This document shows, one piece after another, positions 43,722 to 52,389 of a DNA stretch of 64,000 nt (position 1 is the first letter of the stretch; the number at the start of each line of letters is the position of its first letter). This DNA is from Myxococcales bacterium. Its GTDB lineage: Bacteria > Myxococcota_A > UBA9160 > SZUA-336. Below the pieces are notes generated by a model. That model was not told the DNA's origin and ran no database searches. It saw only the letters and a program-made list of their open reading frames with translations. The DNA lies in the NCBI GenBank assembly GCA_013215565.1, contig JABSQV010000023.1, positions 31,966 to 95,965 of the forward strand, given 5' to 3'. Both the position numbers and the translations under genes were made by a program.

Positions 43722-44409
43722 GCAGGTCGCCGAGTCCGCCGCTTCCTTTCGGCTCGAATCCTTCCACCCAGACGGCGGGCGTGCCCGCGTCCTTGCGCAT
43801 CAGGAGTCCGGCGGCTGCAGCCAGCTGGTCGGCGGTCGCCATCACTGTCACCTGGAGTTCGCGCCCGCTCCGGTCAGCCGTCCCGGTGTAGTCGCTGAGC
43901 GGCGCCAGACCCGACACGCCGATGGCCACGTCGACAAGTCCCTCCCGCCACGGCCGGCCGAAGGTGTCCGAGATGATCACGGCCCGGCCCCGGCCCAGGG
44001 CCTGGCGGATTCGGGCCGCGGAGGCGTCCGGATCCAGCGGCAGCAGGATCGCGACGTCGTCGCCGGGTGCGTTCGACAGGTCGACACCCGCGTTGGCGCA
44101 GACGAGCCCGTGACGCGTCTCCGTGATCAGGACCCCGGGGACGGCGCGCACCACGCGGCGGGATTCGCGGAGCACCAGCTCCACCTGCCGCGGGTCCTTT
44201 TCGACGCTGCGCGCAAGCTCGAGCGCGCGCTCCGAGGGCGTCACATCGGCGAGGCGGACACAGCGGCCCTCGGCCTTCGACACGACCTTCTGAGCGACGA
44301 CCAGGACGCCCGTCCCGGCCGGGACACGCCCGGCGAAGAGTGCGGGCAGGTCGTCCCCGGGGACGATCTCGGGAATCTCCGGGACGATCCGGAACGAGAG
44401 TGAGTCCAT
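43690..44409 (-). CDS. cofE: Coenzyme F420-0:L-glutamate ligase CofE (single domain)
   Basis: 239 residues from the ATG at 44409, sharing a base with the cofC stop (TAATG). It matches the gamma-glutamyl ligase domain: ending of strand VLVVAQKVVSKAEGR, ETRHGLVCANAGVDLSNA, IISDTFGRPWREG and PLSDYTGTADRSG. It adds glutamates to F420-0 using GTP. The FbiB-type C-terminal nitroreductase domain of actinobacteria is absent. Confidence 0.9.
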   Translation of the reverse strand: MDSLSFRIVPEIPEIVPGDDLPALFAGRVPAGTGVLVVAQKVVSKAEGRCVRLADVTPSERALELARSVEKDPRQVELVLRESRRVVRAVPGVLITETRHGLVCANAGVDLSNAPGDDVAILLPLDPDASAARIRQALGRGRAVIISDTFGRPWREGLVDVAIGVSGLAPLSDYTGTADRSGRELQVTVMATADQLAAAAGLLMRKDAGTPAVWVEGFEPKGSGGLGDLLRDPERDLFR

Positions 44410-45043
44410 TACACCGCGAACTTTCGCAGCAGTTCGAGCGTGCGACAGGGATGGCCGAGTTCGAGGATGCGGTTCGCATCTTCCGGGGTATCGAGATCGA
44501 TGCAGGACTCGGCGGGGATGGACGGCACCCCCGCGGGCACCAGCCCCGCGCGGCGTGCCTGGTCGGCGTGCGCGGCCGCGCTCCCGGAGCCGAAGCACGC
44601 CGGAATTCGTCGGGGCGGCCGTCGCAGCAGGGCCGCGGTCCCGCCGTCGGCCGAAGGCACCAACACGATCGGATGCCGGTGGCCCGACGCCACGATCGCA
44701 TCGACGTCCCGGGCCCGGAGCAGCGGGAGATCTCCCAGGATCACCAGGTAGGCGTCGAAGCCGTCCCGAATCGCCTCTGCGCCCACGCTCTCGATGGCGG
44801 GATTGAGACCCGGGTCCGGGTCCAGGAGGATCGGCGCGGCGCCGAAGCCCCTGGCGGTGTCGGCGACCTCGCGATCTCCCGTCACGACGACGGTGGCGTC
44901 GACGCGCTCCGAGACGACCAGGGCCCCGACCACGTCGGCGAGCATCGCGCTCCCGAGTTCGCCGACCTCGCGGCCGCTGTAGCGGGCGCGGAGCCGGCCC
45001 TTGCCCGCGGCGAATCCCTTGCACGGCACGCAGGCCAGGGTCT

Positions 45044-45047
<4 letters not shown>
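44409..45047 (-). CDS. cofC: 2-phospho-L-lactate (or phosphoenolpyruvate) guanylyltransferase CofC/FbiD
   Basis: 212 residues from GTG at 45047, coupled to cofD by GTGA. It is a nucleotidyltransferase fold with VPCKGFAAGKGRL at the N-terminus, VVTGDREVA, and LVILGDLPLL. It activates a three-carbon acid with GTP for F420 side-chain synthesis; which acid (2-phospholactate, PEP or 3-phosphoglycerate) cannot be told from sequence. Confidence 0.9.
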
Positions 45048-45994
<947 letters not shown>

Positions 45995-46060
45995 CCCGCC
46001 GGATGCGAGCACGCGTGACGCCCGCAGCGCTGACCGGGCGGCGGTCTGGGGCGCTCGCGT

Positions 46061-46606
46061 TCAGGGTGCGGCCTCGCGCAGTTCGGCCAGTTCGGCCTGG
46101 AGCTTCGGCAGTCGCAGCCCAATTTCGAGGACGCGGGGGTCCGTGGCGAGATTCAGCCTGGCGGCCGGGGGCTGGCTGATCAGCTGTTTCAGGCGCTCTC
46201 GGTCTGCGTCGATCCGGGCCTCGAGTTCCCGGATCTGCTCCGCCTCGGGAGGTGTGGGGGGAGTCGCCTGCCCGGCTGAGGGTACGGGGGTCCCGGTTTC
46301 TGCCGTCTGCTCGACGGCCGGGTGCACGGGGAGACCCGCGCCCGCCGGGGGGCGGGCCGCTGGAGCAGGCCGGACACCCGGGGCGGACAGGCCGTCGCCT
46401 TCGACCGGGGCCGGTCGCACTCGCTCGATCGGGGGCAGGATCGCGGGCGCCGCTTGCGGTCGCCCGGGGCCGCGGCGAATCGTGTACCGGGTCAGCCCGT
46501 CGCGGTCGACCCACTGGTAGACCTCGGTGCCGTTCGCGGCGCTGCCGCAGACTATCGCGAGACAGAATCCGCCGAGCCACGCGCGCGCAGCCGGGAACCC
46601 GCTCAT
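46061..46606 (-). CDS. DUF4124-domain exported protein
   Basis: 181 residues from the ATG at 46606. A signal peptide (to about residue 25) precedes VYQWVDRDGLTRYT, the short DUF4124 motif. A Pro/Ala-rich linker (about 50-120) and a Leu-rich coiled-coil-like end follow. DUF4124 proteins are common periplasmic proteins of unknown function. It lies 66 bases upstream of cofD on the same strand and has a good promoter at 46699-46727. Confidence 0.75.
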   Translation of the reverse strand: MSGFPAARAWLGGFCLAIVCGSAANGTEVYQWVDRDGLTRYTIRRGPGRPQAAPAILPPIERVRPAPVEGDGLSAPGVRPAPAARPPAGAGLPVHPAVEQTAETGTPVPSAGQATPPTPPEAEQIRELEARIDADRERLKQLISQPPAARLNLATDPRVLEIGLRLPKLQAELAELREAAP

Positions 46607-46698
46607 GCGTGGAACCTGCTCATGCGTTCCCCTGCCGGCCCCCGTTCCCCCGCCCGCGCCATCTGACACCATCCGGTCCCGTCCGGTCGGACTGCCGG

Positions 46699-46727
46699 AT
46701 TCTTAGTGGGGCTGGATGGGGTGTCAA
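46699..46727 (-). promoter_or_regulatory. Promoter upstream of the DUF4124 gene (and possibly cofDCE)
   Basis: A perfect -35 box TTGACA (46727-46722) is followed after exactly 17 bases by AAGAAT (46704-46699). Transcription would start near 46692, about 86 bases before the ATG at 46606. The remaining bases of this 230-base divergent gap show no other clear feature. Confidence 0.5.
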
Positions 46728-46836
46728 GCCGACGAGCCCGCGGGTTCACGGACCTGGGTCCCGGTGTTCTCGCGCACCGCCCGGCGTGCGAATCCGGGCG
46801 CGAGGGCGCGGCACGCTGCTTGCGAAGGTCCCCGGC

Positions 46837-48297
46837 ATGATGCGATCGCGCCAGGCTGCACTCGGATGGCTGGCTCCGATCTGGCTCGTGGGGATGCCTC
46901 CGGGAGAGCCGGTGGCCCTCGTCGAGCACGAGGGCACGATCCTGCTCGGGACCACGCGCGGGCTGTTTCGCGAGGACGGTGCAGGCTGGGGTTCCGTCTC
47001 GTCGGGCGGGAGCGTGCGCGACCTGGCCGCGCTCGAGGGGGGCACGCTGGTGGCTGCGGCCGGGGGCCTGTACGAGTGGAGTGACGGGGAGACTGCGCCG
47101 CACGCGGTTCCGCTCGCGGCGGGCGCGCGGGTTCGATCGGTGGCGGCCGGCCAGGACGGAGTGGCCTGGGCGGCGACTGAAGTCGGCCTGTTTGTGCGGC
47201 CCGCGGGCGGCACCCGGTTCTTCCGAGAGCGGGGGCTCCCGGTGGGCGAGGTGCGCGCGGTGCGGACCGCGGGGACCGACGTCTGGGCGGCGGCGCGGGG
47301 CACGCTCTGGCGCAAACGCAAGGGCGGGGAGTTCGAGCCCGTGCTGCGCGCGCTCGATCCGGGCTGGTGGGAACTATGTGATTCGGCCGTGTCGCAGAGA
47401 TCTACGTATCTGTGTGTACCCCGCGGCCTGTGGCGGGTTGCGGAGGGCCGTCCGACCGCGATCGATCCGGCGGTCGGGTTGGTTCGGGGTCTGGTTCTGG
47501 CGGGAGACGTGCTCTGGCTCGCCGCGGAGCGGGGTCTGGTTCCGCTGCCGCTCGAGGACTTCGGCGCCCCCGGGACGGATCCCCCTCCCGCCCGGGTTGC
47601 GAGCCCAACGCCGGACGTCGAAGGCGCAGCCGTCGACCTGATCCTGACTCAGCGCGGTCTGATGGCGGCGACGCATCGCGGGATCGCCGTCCTCGGGGCG
47701 ACCGAGCCAGTGGGGCGGCCGCTCTTGTACGGGTCTCCCCCGTCCGGTGGCGCGCCCGATCTGAAGACACTGCATCGGGCTGTGCTCGGCTTCCAGCAAC
47801 TCCTGCCGGAGCGTCTGACCCGGGTGGAGCGGCGCGCGCGCAACTTCGGGCTCCTGCCGGAGCTGCGCACGAACTTCTCGATTCAGCGGAGTCGGGCCCG
47901 CGATCGCGAGCAGGACCAGTCCTGGAGTTCGGGGGCCGTGCGTGACCTCCAGGACAGCGCTGCCGAGCGCGAACGCGAGTTCGAGGTGGAAGTCCAGCTC
48001 ATCTGGGATTTCGGCCGACTCGCGCGTCCCGACGAGGCGATCGACGCCTCGCGCGAGCGGCGTGCCCTGATCGAGCTCCGCGATCAGGTGCTCGACCGCG
48101 TGAATCGTCTCTACTTCGAGCGCCTGCGGGTCCTCTCAAAGCTCGCCCGGGCGACGGCGCCAACGGCTCGTGCCGAACTCGGCCTCCGCGCGAATGAACT
48201 CGAGGGCGGATTGGACGCCTGGTCCGGCGGGTTCTTTTCCCGTTCCGTCCGGGGCCGCAGCAGCGATTCACCCCTGCCCACAAGGAGCCGACCGTGA
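46837..48297 (+). CDS. Hypothetical exported protein with beta-propeller-like repeats and helical C-terminus
   Basis: 486 residues from the ATG at 46837 (GAAGG upstream). An N-terminal hydrophobic stretch may be a signal. Residues about 25-250 contain repeating segments with Trp-Ala-Ala and GL(F/Y) blades (LLGTTRGLFRED, LVAAAGGLYEWS, AWAATEVGLFVR, LWLAAERGLVPLP), as in two-component-regulator propellers. The C-terminal third is helical and charged, with an RNFGLLPELRTNFS segment and paired LIWDFGRLARPDEA. No enzymatic motif is seen. It is coupled to the next gene by GTGA. Confidence 0.65.
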   Translation: MMRSRQAALGWLAPIWLVGMPPGEPVALVEHEGTILLGTTRGLFREDGAGWGSVSSGGSVRDLAALEGGTLVAAAGGLYEWSDGETAPHAVPLAAGARVRSVAAGQDGVAWAATEVGLFVRPAGGTRFFRERGLPVGEVRAVRTAGTDVWAAARGTLWRKRKGGEFEPVLRALDPGWWELCDSAVSQRSTYLCVPRGLWRVAEGRPTAIDPAVGLVRGLVLAGDVLWLAAERGLVPLPLEDFGAPGTDPPPARVASPTPDVEGAAVDLILTQRGLMAATHRGIAVLGATEPVGRPLLYGSPPSGGAPDLKTLHRAVLGFQQLLPERLTRVERRARNFGLLPELRTNFSIQRSRARDREQDQSWSSGAVRDLQDSAAEREREFEVEVQLIWDFGRLARPDEAIDASRERRALIELRDQVLDRVNRLYFERLRVLSKLARATAPTARAELGLRANELEGGLDAWSGGFFSRSVRGRSSDSPLPTRSRP

Positions 48298-48968
48298 GAT
48301 TCAGGCGCTCTTCGACCCCGCGTAGCGGGGCGGCCTCGGCACGAAGCCTGGGCCTGGCGTGGCTGCTGCTCGCAGCCGGCGCGGGACCTGCCGCCGCGCT
48401 GGAATTGCGGATCTCCGAACTACTCTACGATGCGGCCGGCGCGGATCAGGGCCGCGTCTTCCTGGAGTTGTACGGAGCACCCGGCCTCGACCTCACCGGG
48501 TTCTCGGTAGAGGGGGTGAACGGCGCGAACGGTTCGGTGGTCGAGGTGGTTCCGCTCTCGGGCGTGATCCCGGCCGACGGGTTCTTCGTAATCGCGGGTA
48601 CGAGCGGAGGGGTGACCGAGGTGCCCAACGCCGACCTCGAGCGGAGCTTCGATTTCCAGAACGGGCCGGATTCGGTCGTGCTGCGCGGCCCCGGCGCCGC
48701 GCTGCTCGACGCACTCGGCTACGGGGCCTTCGGGTCCGGCGAGGTGTTTGCGGGCGAGGGCCAGCCGGCGCCGGACGCGCCGCCCGGAAGCAGCCTCGCG
48801 CGACTGCTCGCGAACCTGGATACCGACAACAACGCGGCCGACTTCGGGGTTCTGTCGCTGCCGACTCCGGGGACGGGTCCCGTGGGCGCCCCGGTTCCGG
48901 AGCCGCGCGCCTGGGTACTCGTGCTCGTGGGCTCGGCGGCCCTGCGCAGGGCACTGAGAGGTTCCTGA
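48294..48968 (+). CDS. Lamin-tail-domain exported protein with PEP-CTERM-like sorting signal
   Basis: 224 residues from GTG at 48294. A signal peptide (to about 36) is followed by a lamin-tail-like beta domain (LRISELLYDAAG, FLELYGAPGLDLTGF, FFVIAGTS, DSVVLRGPGAALLDALGYG). The last 24 residues read V-P-E-P, a hydrophobic stretch and an Arg-rich end, the PEP-CTERM pattern recognised by exosortase. Surface anchoring or processing is therefore inferred. Its gene is followed by strong hairpins. Confidence 0.8.
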   Translation: MRFRRSSTPRSGAASARSLGLAWLLLAAGAGPAAALELRISELLYDAAGADQGRVFLELYGAPGLDLTGFSVEGVNGANGSVVEVVPLSGVIPADGFFVIAGTSGGVTEVPNADLERSFDFQNGPDSVVLRGPGAALLDALGYGAFGSGEVFAGEGQPAPDAPPGSSLARLLANLDTDNNAADFGVLSLPTPGTGPVGAPVPEPRAWVLVLVGSAALRRALRGS

Positions 48969-48975
48969 ACCCCCC

Positions 48976-49023
48976 GGGGCGGGGATCCCGCCCCACGGGG
49001 CGTTCCGGGTCGCCAGCACCCGG
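48976..49023 (+). terminator. Double hairpin after the PEP-CTERM gene
   Basis: GGGGCGGG (48976-48983) and CCCGCCCC (48987-48994) form a perfect 8-base stem with a GAT loop eight bases after the stop codon. A second stem, CCGGGT (49005-49010) with ACCCGG (49018-49023), follows. No T tract is present, but placement suggests a transcript end. The rest of the 208-base gap to 49177 shows no feature. Confidence 0.45.
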
Positions 49024-49176
49024 GACGTCCCACCTGCCCCGCGGTGGCCCCGTGGTCAGTTTTCCTCGGGCCGCGGCCGATACCGGTAGCGCGGGGTCGC
49101 TTCGTCGGTGAAGTTGCGGCGCTTCCGAGGGTCCCGCACACTCGCAGCGGGGTTTCCTCGGAGGGGGTGAGGCGCC

Positions 49177-49557
49177 ATGCCAGTAGGCGGCTTCAACGAC
49201 GACGTTCGATATCGGGGACGTCGCTTTCACGTCCAAACCGAGTTCGGCCTTCGCGGTACCCGGCGGATCGTGACGCTCCTGTATGAAGGGGGTGCGATTC
49301 TCCACTCGGAGCAGCTTCGCTGCGGCGGCTCCGCGGAAGCCGAAGGAGCCGCGGCGGACCTCTCCGGGCTAATGGAGGAGCGCCACCGGGCTCTGATCCG
49401 GGCCCTTTCCAGCGGAGAACTGGACGAACTGCTCGAAGCTGCGTCGCCTGTAGCGGTCGCCGCCGAGCCCGGGACGCAAGCGCCCGCGTTCGGTGCGGGC
49501 GTCGTGACCGAGGTCCGACTCGACGAGTGGCTCGTCGCTCACCTCGCGGCCGGCTGA
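49177..49557 (+). CDS. Small hypothetical protein with HVQTE motif
   Basis: 126 residues from the ATG at 49177, with a G/A-rich ribosome binding site (GGAGGGGG). The N-terminal half has RYRGRRFHVQTEFG and IVTLLYEGGAILHSEQL. I recall the HVQTE...ITxLFxGGxI pattern from small proteins of Myxococcota and relatives, but no function is established. It precedes ftsE by 60 bases and may share its transcript. Confidence 0.6.
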   Translation: MPVGGFNDDVRYRGRRFHVQTEFGLRGTRRIVTLLYEGGAILHSEQLRCGGSAEAEGAAADLSGLMEERHRALIRALSSGELDELLEAASPVAVAAEPGTQAPAFGAGVVTEVRLDEWLVAHLAAG

Positions 49558-49616
49558 CGATTTCCCGCAGAAAACTAGCGACTGCTTCCCCCCCGTACGC
49601 TCGGAAACCTTCGCCG

Positions 49617-50327
49617 ATGATCCAGATGTACCACGTCGACAAACAGTACCCGGGCGGGGCCTACGGGGTCTCGGACGTTTCGATGACGCTCGACCGGGGT
49701 GAGTTCGCGTTCCTGACCGGGCCGAGTGGTGCGGGAAAGACGACGCTGCTGCGGCTGCTCTTCGGGGCCGAGCATCCCACCTCCGGGCAGATCCTGGTTG
49801 CCGGGCGCAACGTCTCGCGTCTGTCGAGCGGGAGCGTGGCCTCGCTTCGCTGCGAGATCGGCGTGATCTTCCAGGACTTCAAACTCCTGGGCAATCGGAG
49901 CGTCTTTGAGAACGTGGCGATTGGGCTCGAGATCGCGGGTGCGACCCGGCGCGAGGCTCGGGTTCGCGTCTGGAGCATGCTCAAGCGGCTCGGCCTGGGA
50001 CACCGGATGGACGATCTTCCGCGCTCGCTGTCGGGCGGAGAGCAGCAGCGGGTCGCGATCGCGCGAGCGCTGGTCCACGATCCGCTGATCCTGCTCGCCG
50101 ACGAGCCGACCGGAAACCTCGATCCGGATCTGGCGCTCGACATCATGGATATCATCGCGGACGCCCACGCGCGCGGGACGACGGTGCTCGTCGCGACGCA
50201 CGACCCCGGCCTGCTGGATCGCTATCGGCACCGGCGCCTGGTGCTCGAGAAGGGCTGCCTGCTCGCGGACACCTACCCGGACACACAGCCGGGCCGGGTT
50301 CGCTGGGCGGCTTCGACGCTCCGGTGA
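49617..50327 (+). CDS. ftsE: Cell division ATP-binding protein FtsE
   Basis: 236 residues from the ATG at 49617. Walker A GPSGAGKT (35-42), signature LSGGEQQ (138-144), Walker B ILLADEPTGNLDP (158-170) and the H-loop THDPGLLD are intact. IQMYHVDKQYPGG is the usual FtsE N-terminus. With FtsX it forms an ABC complex that activates septal peptidoglycan hydrolysis. GTGA overlap with ftsX. Confidence 0.95.
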   Translation: MIQMYHVDKQYPGGAYGVSDVSMTLDRGEFAFLTGPSGAGKTTLLRLLFGAEHPTSGQILVAGRNVSRLSSGSVASLRCEIGVIFQDFKLLGNRSVFENVAIGLEIAGATRREARVRVWSMLKRLGLGHRMDDLPRSLSGGEQQRVAIARALVHDPLILLADEPTGNLDPDLALDIMDIIADAHARGTTVLVATHDPGLLDRYRHRRLVLEKGCLLADTYPDTQPGRVRWAASTLR

Positions 50328-51247
50328 CGCGCCCGGGCAGACGCTGGCGGCGCTTCCTGTCGGCGCTGCGCTTTGGCGTGCGCGGAGTTCGGGCCGCGCC
50401 GCTCGTGTTTGTGGCGTCGGTGGGGACGATGTCGGCCGGCCTCGTGCTGCTCGCCGCGTACCTGTTGCTGATGCTCAACATGCACGCCGTGCTGGAGCAC
50501 TTCGGTCGGGATCTGCGCGTGGTTGCGTTCCTGGAAGCCGGTGCCGAGCCGGCCGCGCCGGAACTCGCCAGTCTCCGGGAATGGCTCGAGGCCGACGCCG
50601 CGGTGGCCGAGGTCGTCTACGTCGCACCCGCCGAGGCGCTCGAGCGACTGCGAGCGGACCTCGGCCGCGAGGCGGGGGTGCTGGATTCGCTGGAGCGGAA
50701 CCCGCTCCCGGGTTCCTTCGAAGTCCGTCTTCAGCCCGGCAGCCGCACGCCCGAACACCTGCGGGTGATCGCGGCCCGGCTCCAGCGAGAGCCCGCGATC
50801 CACGAGGTGCGGTATGGCGAGGACTGGGTCGAGGGCTACGCCCGGGTGCTGCGTGCCGTCGACGGGGTCGGCCTGGGGCTCGGTGCGCTGCTCCTGATCG
50901 TGCTCTGCGCGATTGTGTCGGGAACGATCCGGCTGGCGGTGCACGCGCGCGAGCACGAGATTCAGATTCAGCGCTTGGTCGGTGCCGACGGCTGGTTCGT
51001 ACGTCTGCCGTTCTGTCTCGAGGGAAGCCTGCAGGGGGCAGCGGCTGCCGGGCTCGCACTCACCGTGCTCTGGGGGTTGTTCAAGGTCGGAGTTCCGCTG
51101 GTGCGGGCCCCGCTTGCGCTCGTGCTCGGGCCGCGCGACCCGGTCTTTTTCGGCGTCGGCGAGGTTGGGCTGCTGCTGGCCCTGGGGGTCGCCCTCGGGC
51201 TGGTGGGTGCGCTGCTCTCGATGGTTCGGCTCGAGGAGTCTTCTTGA
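50324..51247 (+). CDS. ftsX: Cell division membrane protein FtsX
   Basis: 307 residues from GTG at 50324. Four membrane segments flank a large extracytoplasmic loop (about 70-180) after the first helix, which in other bacteria binds EnvC or another hydrolase activator. Conserved FtsX features include VVYVAPAEALERL and the NPLPGSFEV segment. Coupled to ftsE and to the EnvC-like gene, consistent with one ATP-driven septal unit. Confidence 0.93.
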   Translation: MTRPGRRWRRFLSALRFGVRGVRAAPLVFVASVGTMSAGLVLLAAYLLLMLNMHAVLEHFGRDLRVVAFLEAGAEPAAPELASLREWLEADAAVAEVVYVAPAEALERLRADLGREAGVLDSLERNPLPGSFEVRLQPGSRTPEHLRVIAARLQREPAIHEVRYGEDWVEGYARVLRAVDGVGLGLGALLLIVLCAIVSGTIRLAVHAREHEIQIQRLVGADGWFVRLPFCLEGSLQGAAAAGLALTVLWGLFKVGVPLVRAPLALVLGPRDPVFFGVGEVGLLLALGVALGLVGALLSMVRLEESS

Positions 51248-52389
51248 GCGGTGGGGTCCGGTCCGCGCTGGTGCTGTCGGCACTGCTGGCGCTCGTTTCC
51301 GGCGCTGCGGAGGCGGGCCTGGAAAAGCTCGAGCGACTCAAGAAGAAAATTGAGGAAAGCGAGCTGCGGGCAACGGAATTCCGCACACAGGCGACTGGGC
51401 TTCTGGGTCAGCTCGAGGGCATCGACCGGGAGCTCTCCAGCTCTCGTCGGAGTGTCTTCGCACTGCGCCGGCGGCACCGCCAGGGCGAGGCCGAGCTTCG
51501 GGAAGTCCGCGAGCGGGCCGCCGAGTCCGAGCGGAAGCTCGCCTCGACGCAGGCCGCGCTCGAGTCGCGTCTGGTCGCCCTGTACCGCTGGTCGGCGGTC
51601 CGGGGGGTGGCCGGCGCCTACGCTGCGGGCGACTTTCAGACCGTGATGCGGCGCGAGGAAGGGCTGCGCCGGGTCCTGGAAGCGGACGCCCGCCTGTTTG
51701 CGCTGCACCGCGGGGTACGTGCCGACTGGCTGGATCAGCGCGACCGCGCGGCGGCGCTCGTCGAGGAACTCGAGCTGGCGAGGGACGCGGTGGCACTTCG
51801 CGAGGAACGAATCCGCTCCCGGCTCGTGGAGCGGCGCAACGCGGTGGCGCTGCTCCGCTCGCGAGCGGATCGCGAGGAGCGGCTGGCCGCGGAACTGCGG
51901 GAGGCCGCGGCCAGGTTGGAAGCGGCCCTCGCGGCGTTTCCCGGCGGCTTCGAACCCCCGACCGGCGGTTCGCGACTCGTGCCGGGCTCGCTGGTGCCTC
52001 CGGTCGAGGGCCCGGTGCGGCTCCGCTTTGGCCATCAGGTCGACCCGGAATTCGGGACGGAAACCGTCCGCAACGGGATCGAGATCTCGGCGCCCCTGGG
52101 GGCGCCGGTCCGGGCCGCTGCGGACGGCCGGGTACTCTACGCGGGCTGGTTCAAGGGCTACGGCCGGATCGTCATTCTGGACCATGGCGCGGAAAGCGTG
52201 ACGGTCTCCGGCTACCTTGAAGACTCCCTTGTGAATGCGGGGGACGGGGTTGCCGCCGGGGCCGTGATCGGGACCGTCGGCGAGACGGGTTCCCTGTCCG
52301 GGCCCGGCCTCTACTTCGAGATCCGCAGCGGAGGAGAGCCGGTCGACCCCGAAACGTGGCTAGGATCGAAGCTGAGAGGACGCATGTGA
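51244..52389 (+). CDS. envC: EnvC-like activator, coiled coil plus degenerate LytM/M23 domain
   Basis: 381 residues from TTG at 51244 (GAGGAG five bases upstream, TTGA overlap with ftsX). A signal peptide (to about 24) precedes a long coiled coil (about 25-240) and a C-terminal M23 domain. Zinc ligands are lost: the HxGxD site reads R276-N-G-I-E280 and the final HxH region reads SGYLED, as in E. coli EnvC, an amidase activator with no hydrolase activity. Position after ftsEX supports that role. Confidence 0.88.
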   Translation: MSGGVRSALVLSALLALVSGAAEAGLEKLERLKKKIEESELRATEFRTQATGLLGQLEGIDRELSSSRRSVFALRRRHRQGEAELREVRERAAESERKLASTQAALESRLVALYRWSAVRGVAGAYAAGDFQTVMRREEGLRRVLEADARLFALHRGVRADWLDQRDRAAALVEELELARDAVALREERIRSRLVERRNAVALLRSRADREERLAAELREAAARLEAALAAFPGGFEPPTGGSRLVPGSLVPPVEGPVRLRFGHQVDPEFGTETVRNGIEISAPLGAPVRAAADGRVLYAGWFKGYGRIVILDHGAESVTVSGYLEDSLVNAGDGVAAGAVIGTVGETGSLSGPGLYFEIRSGGEPVDPETWLGSKLRGRM

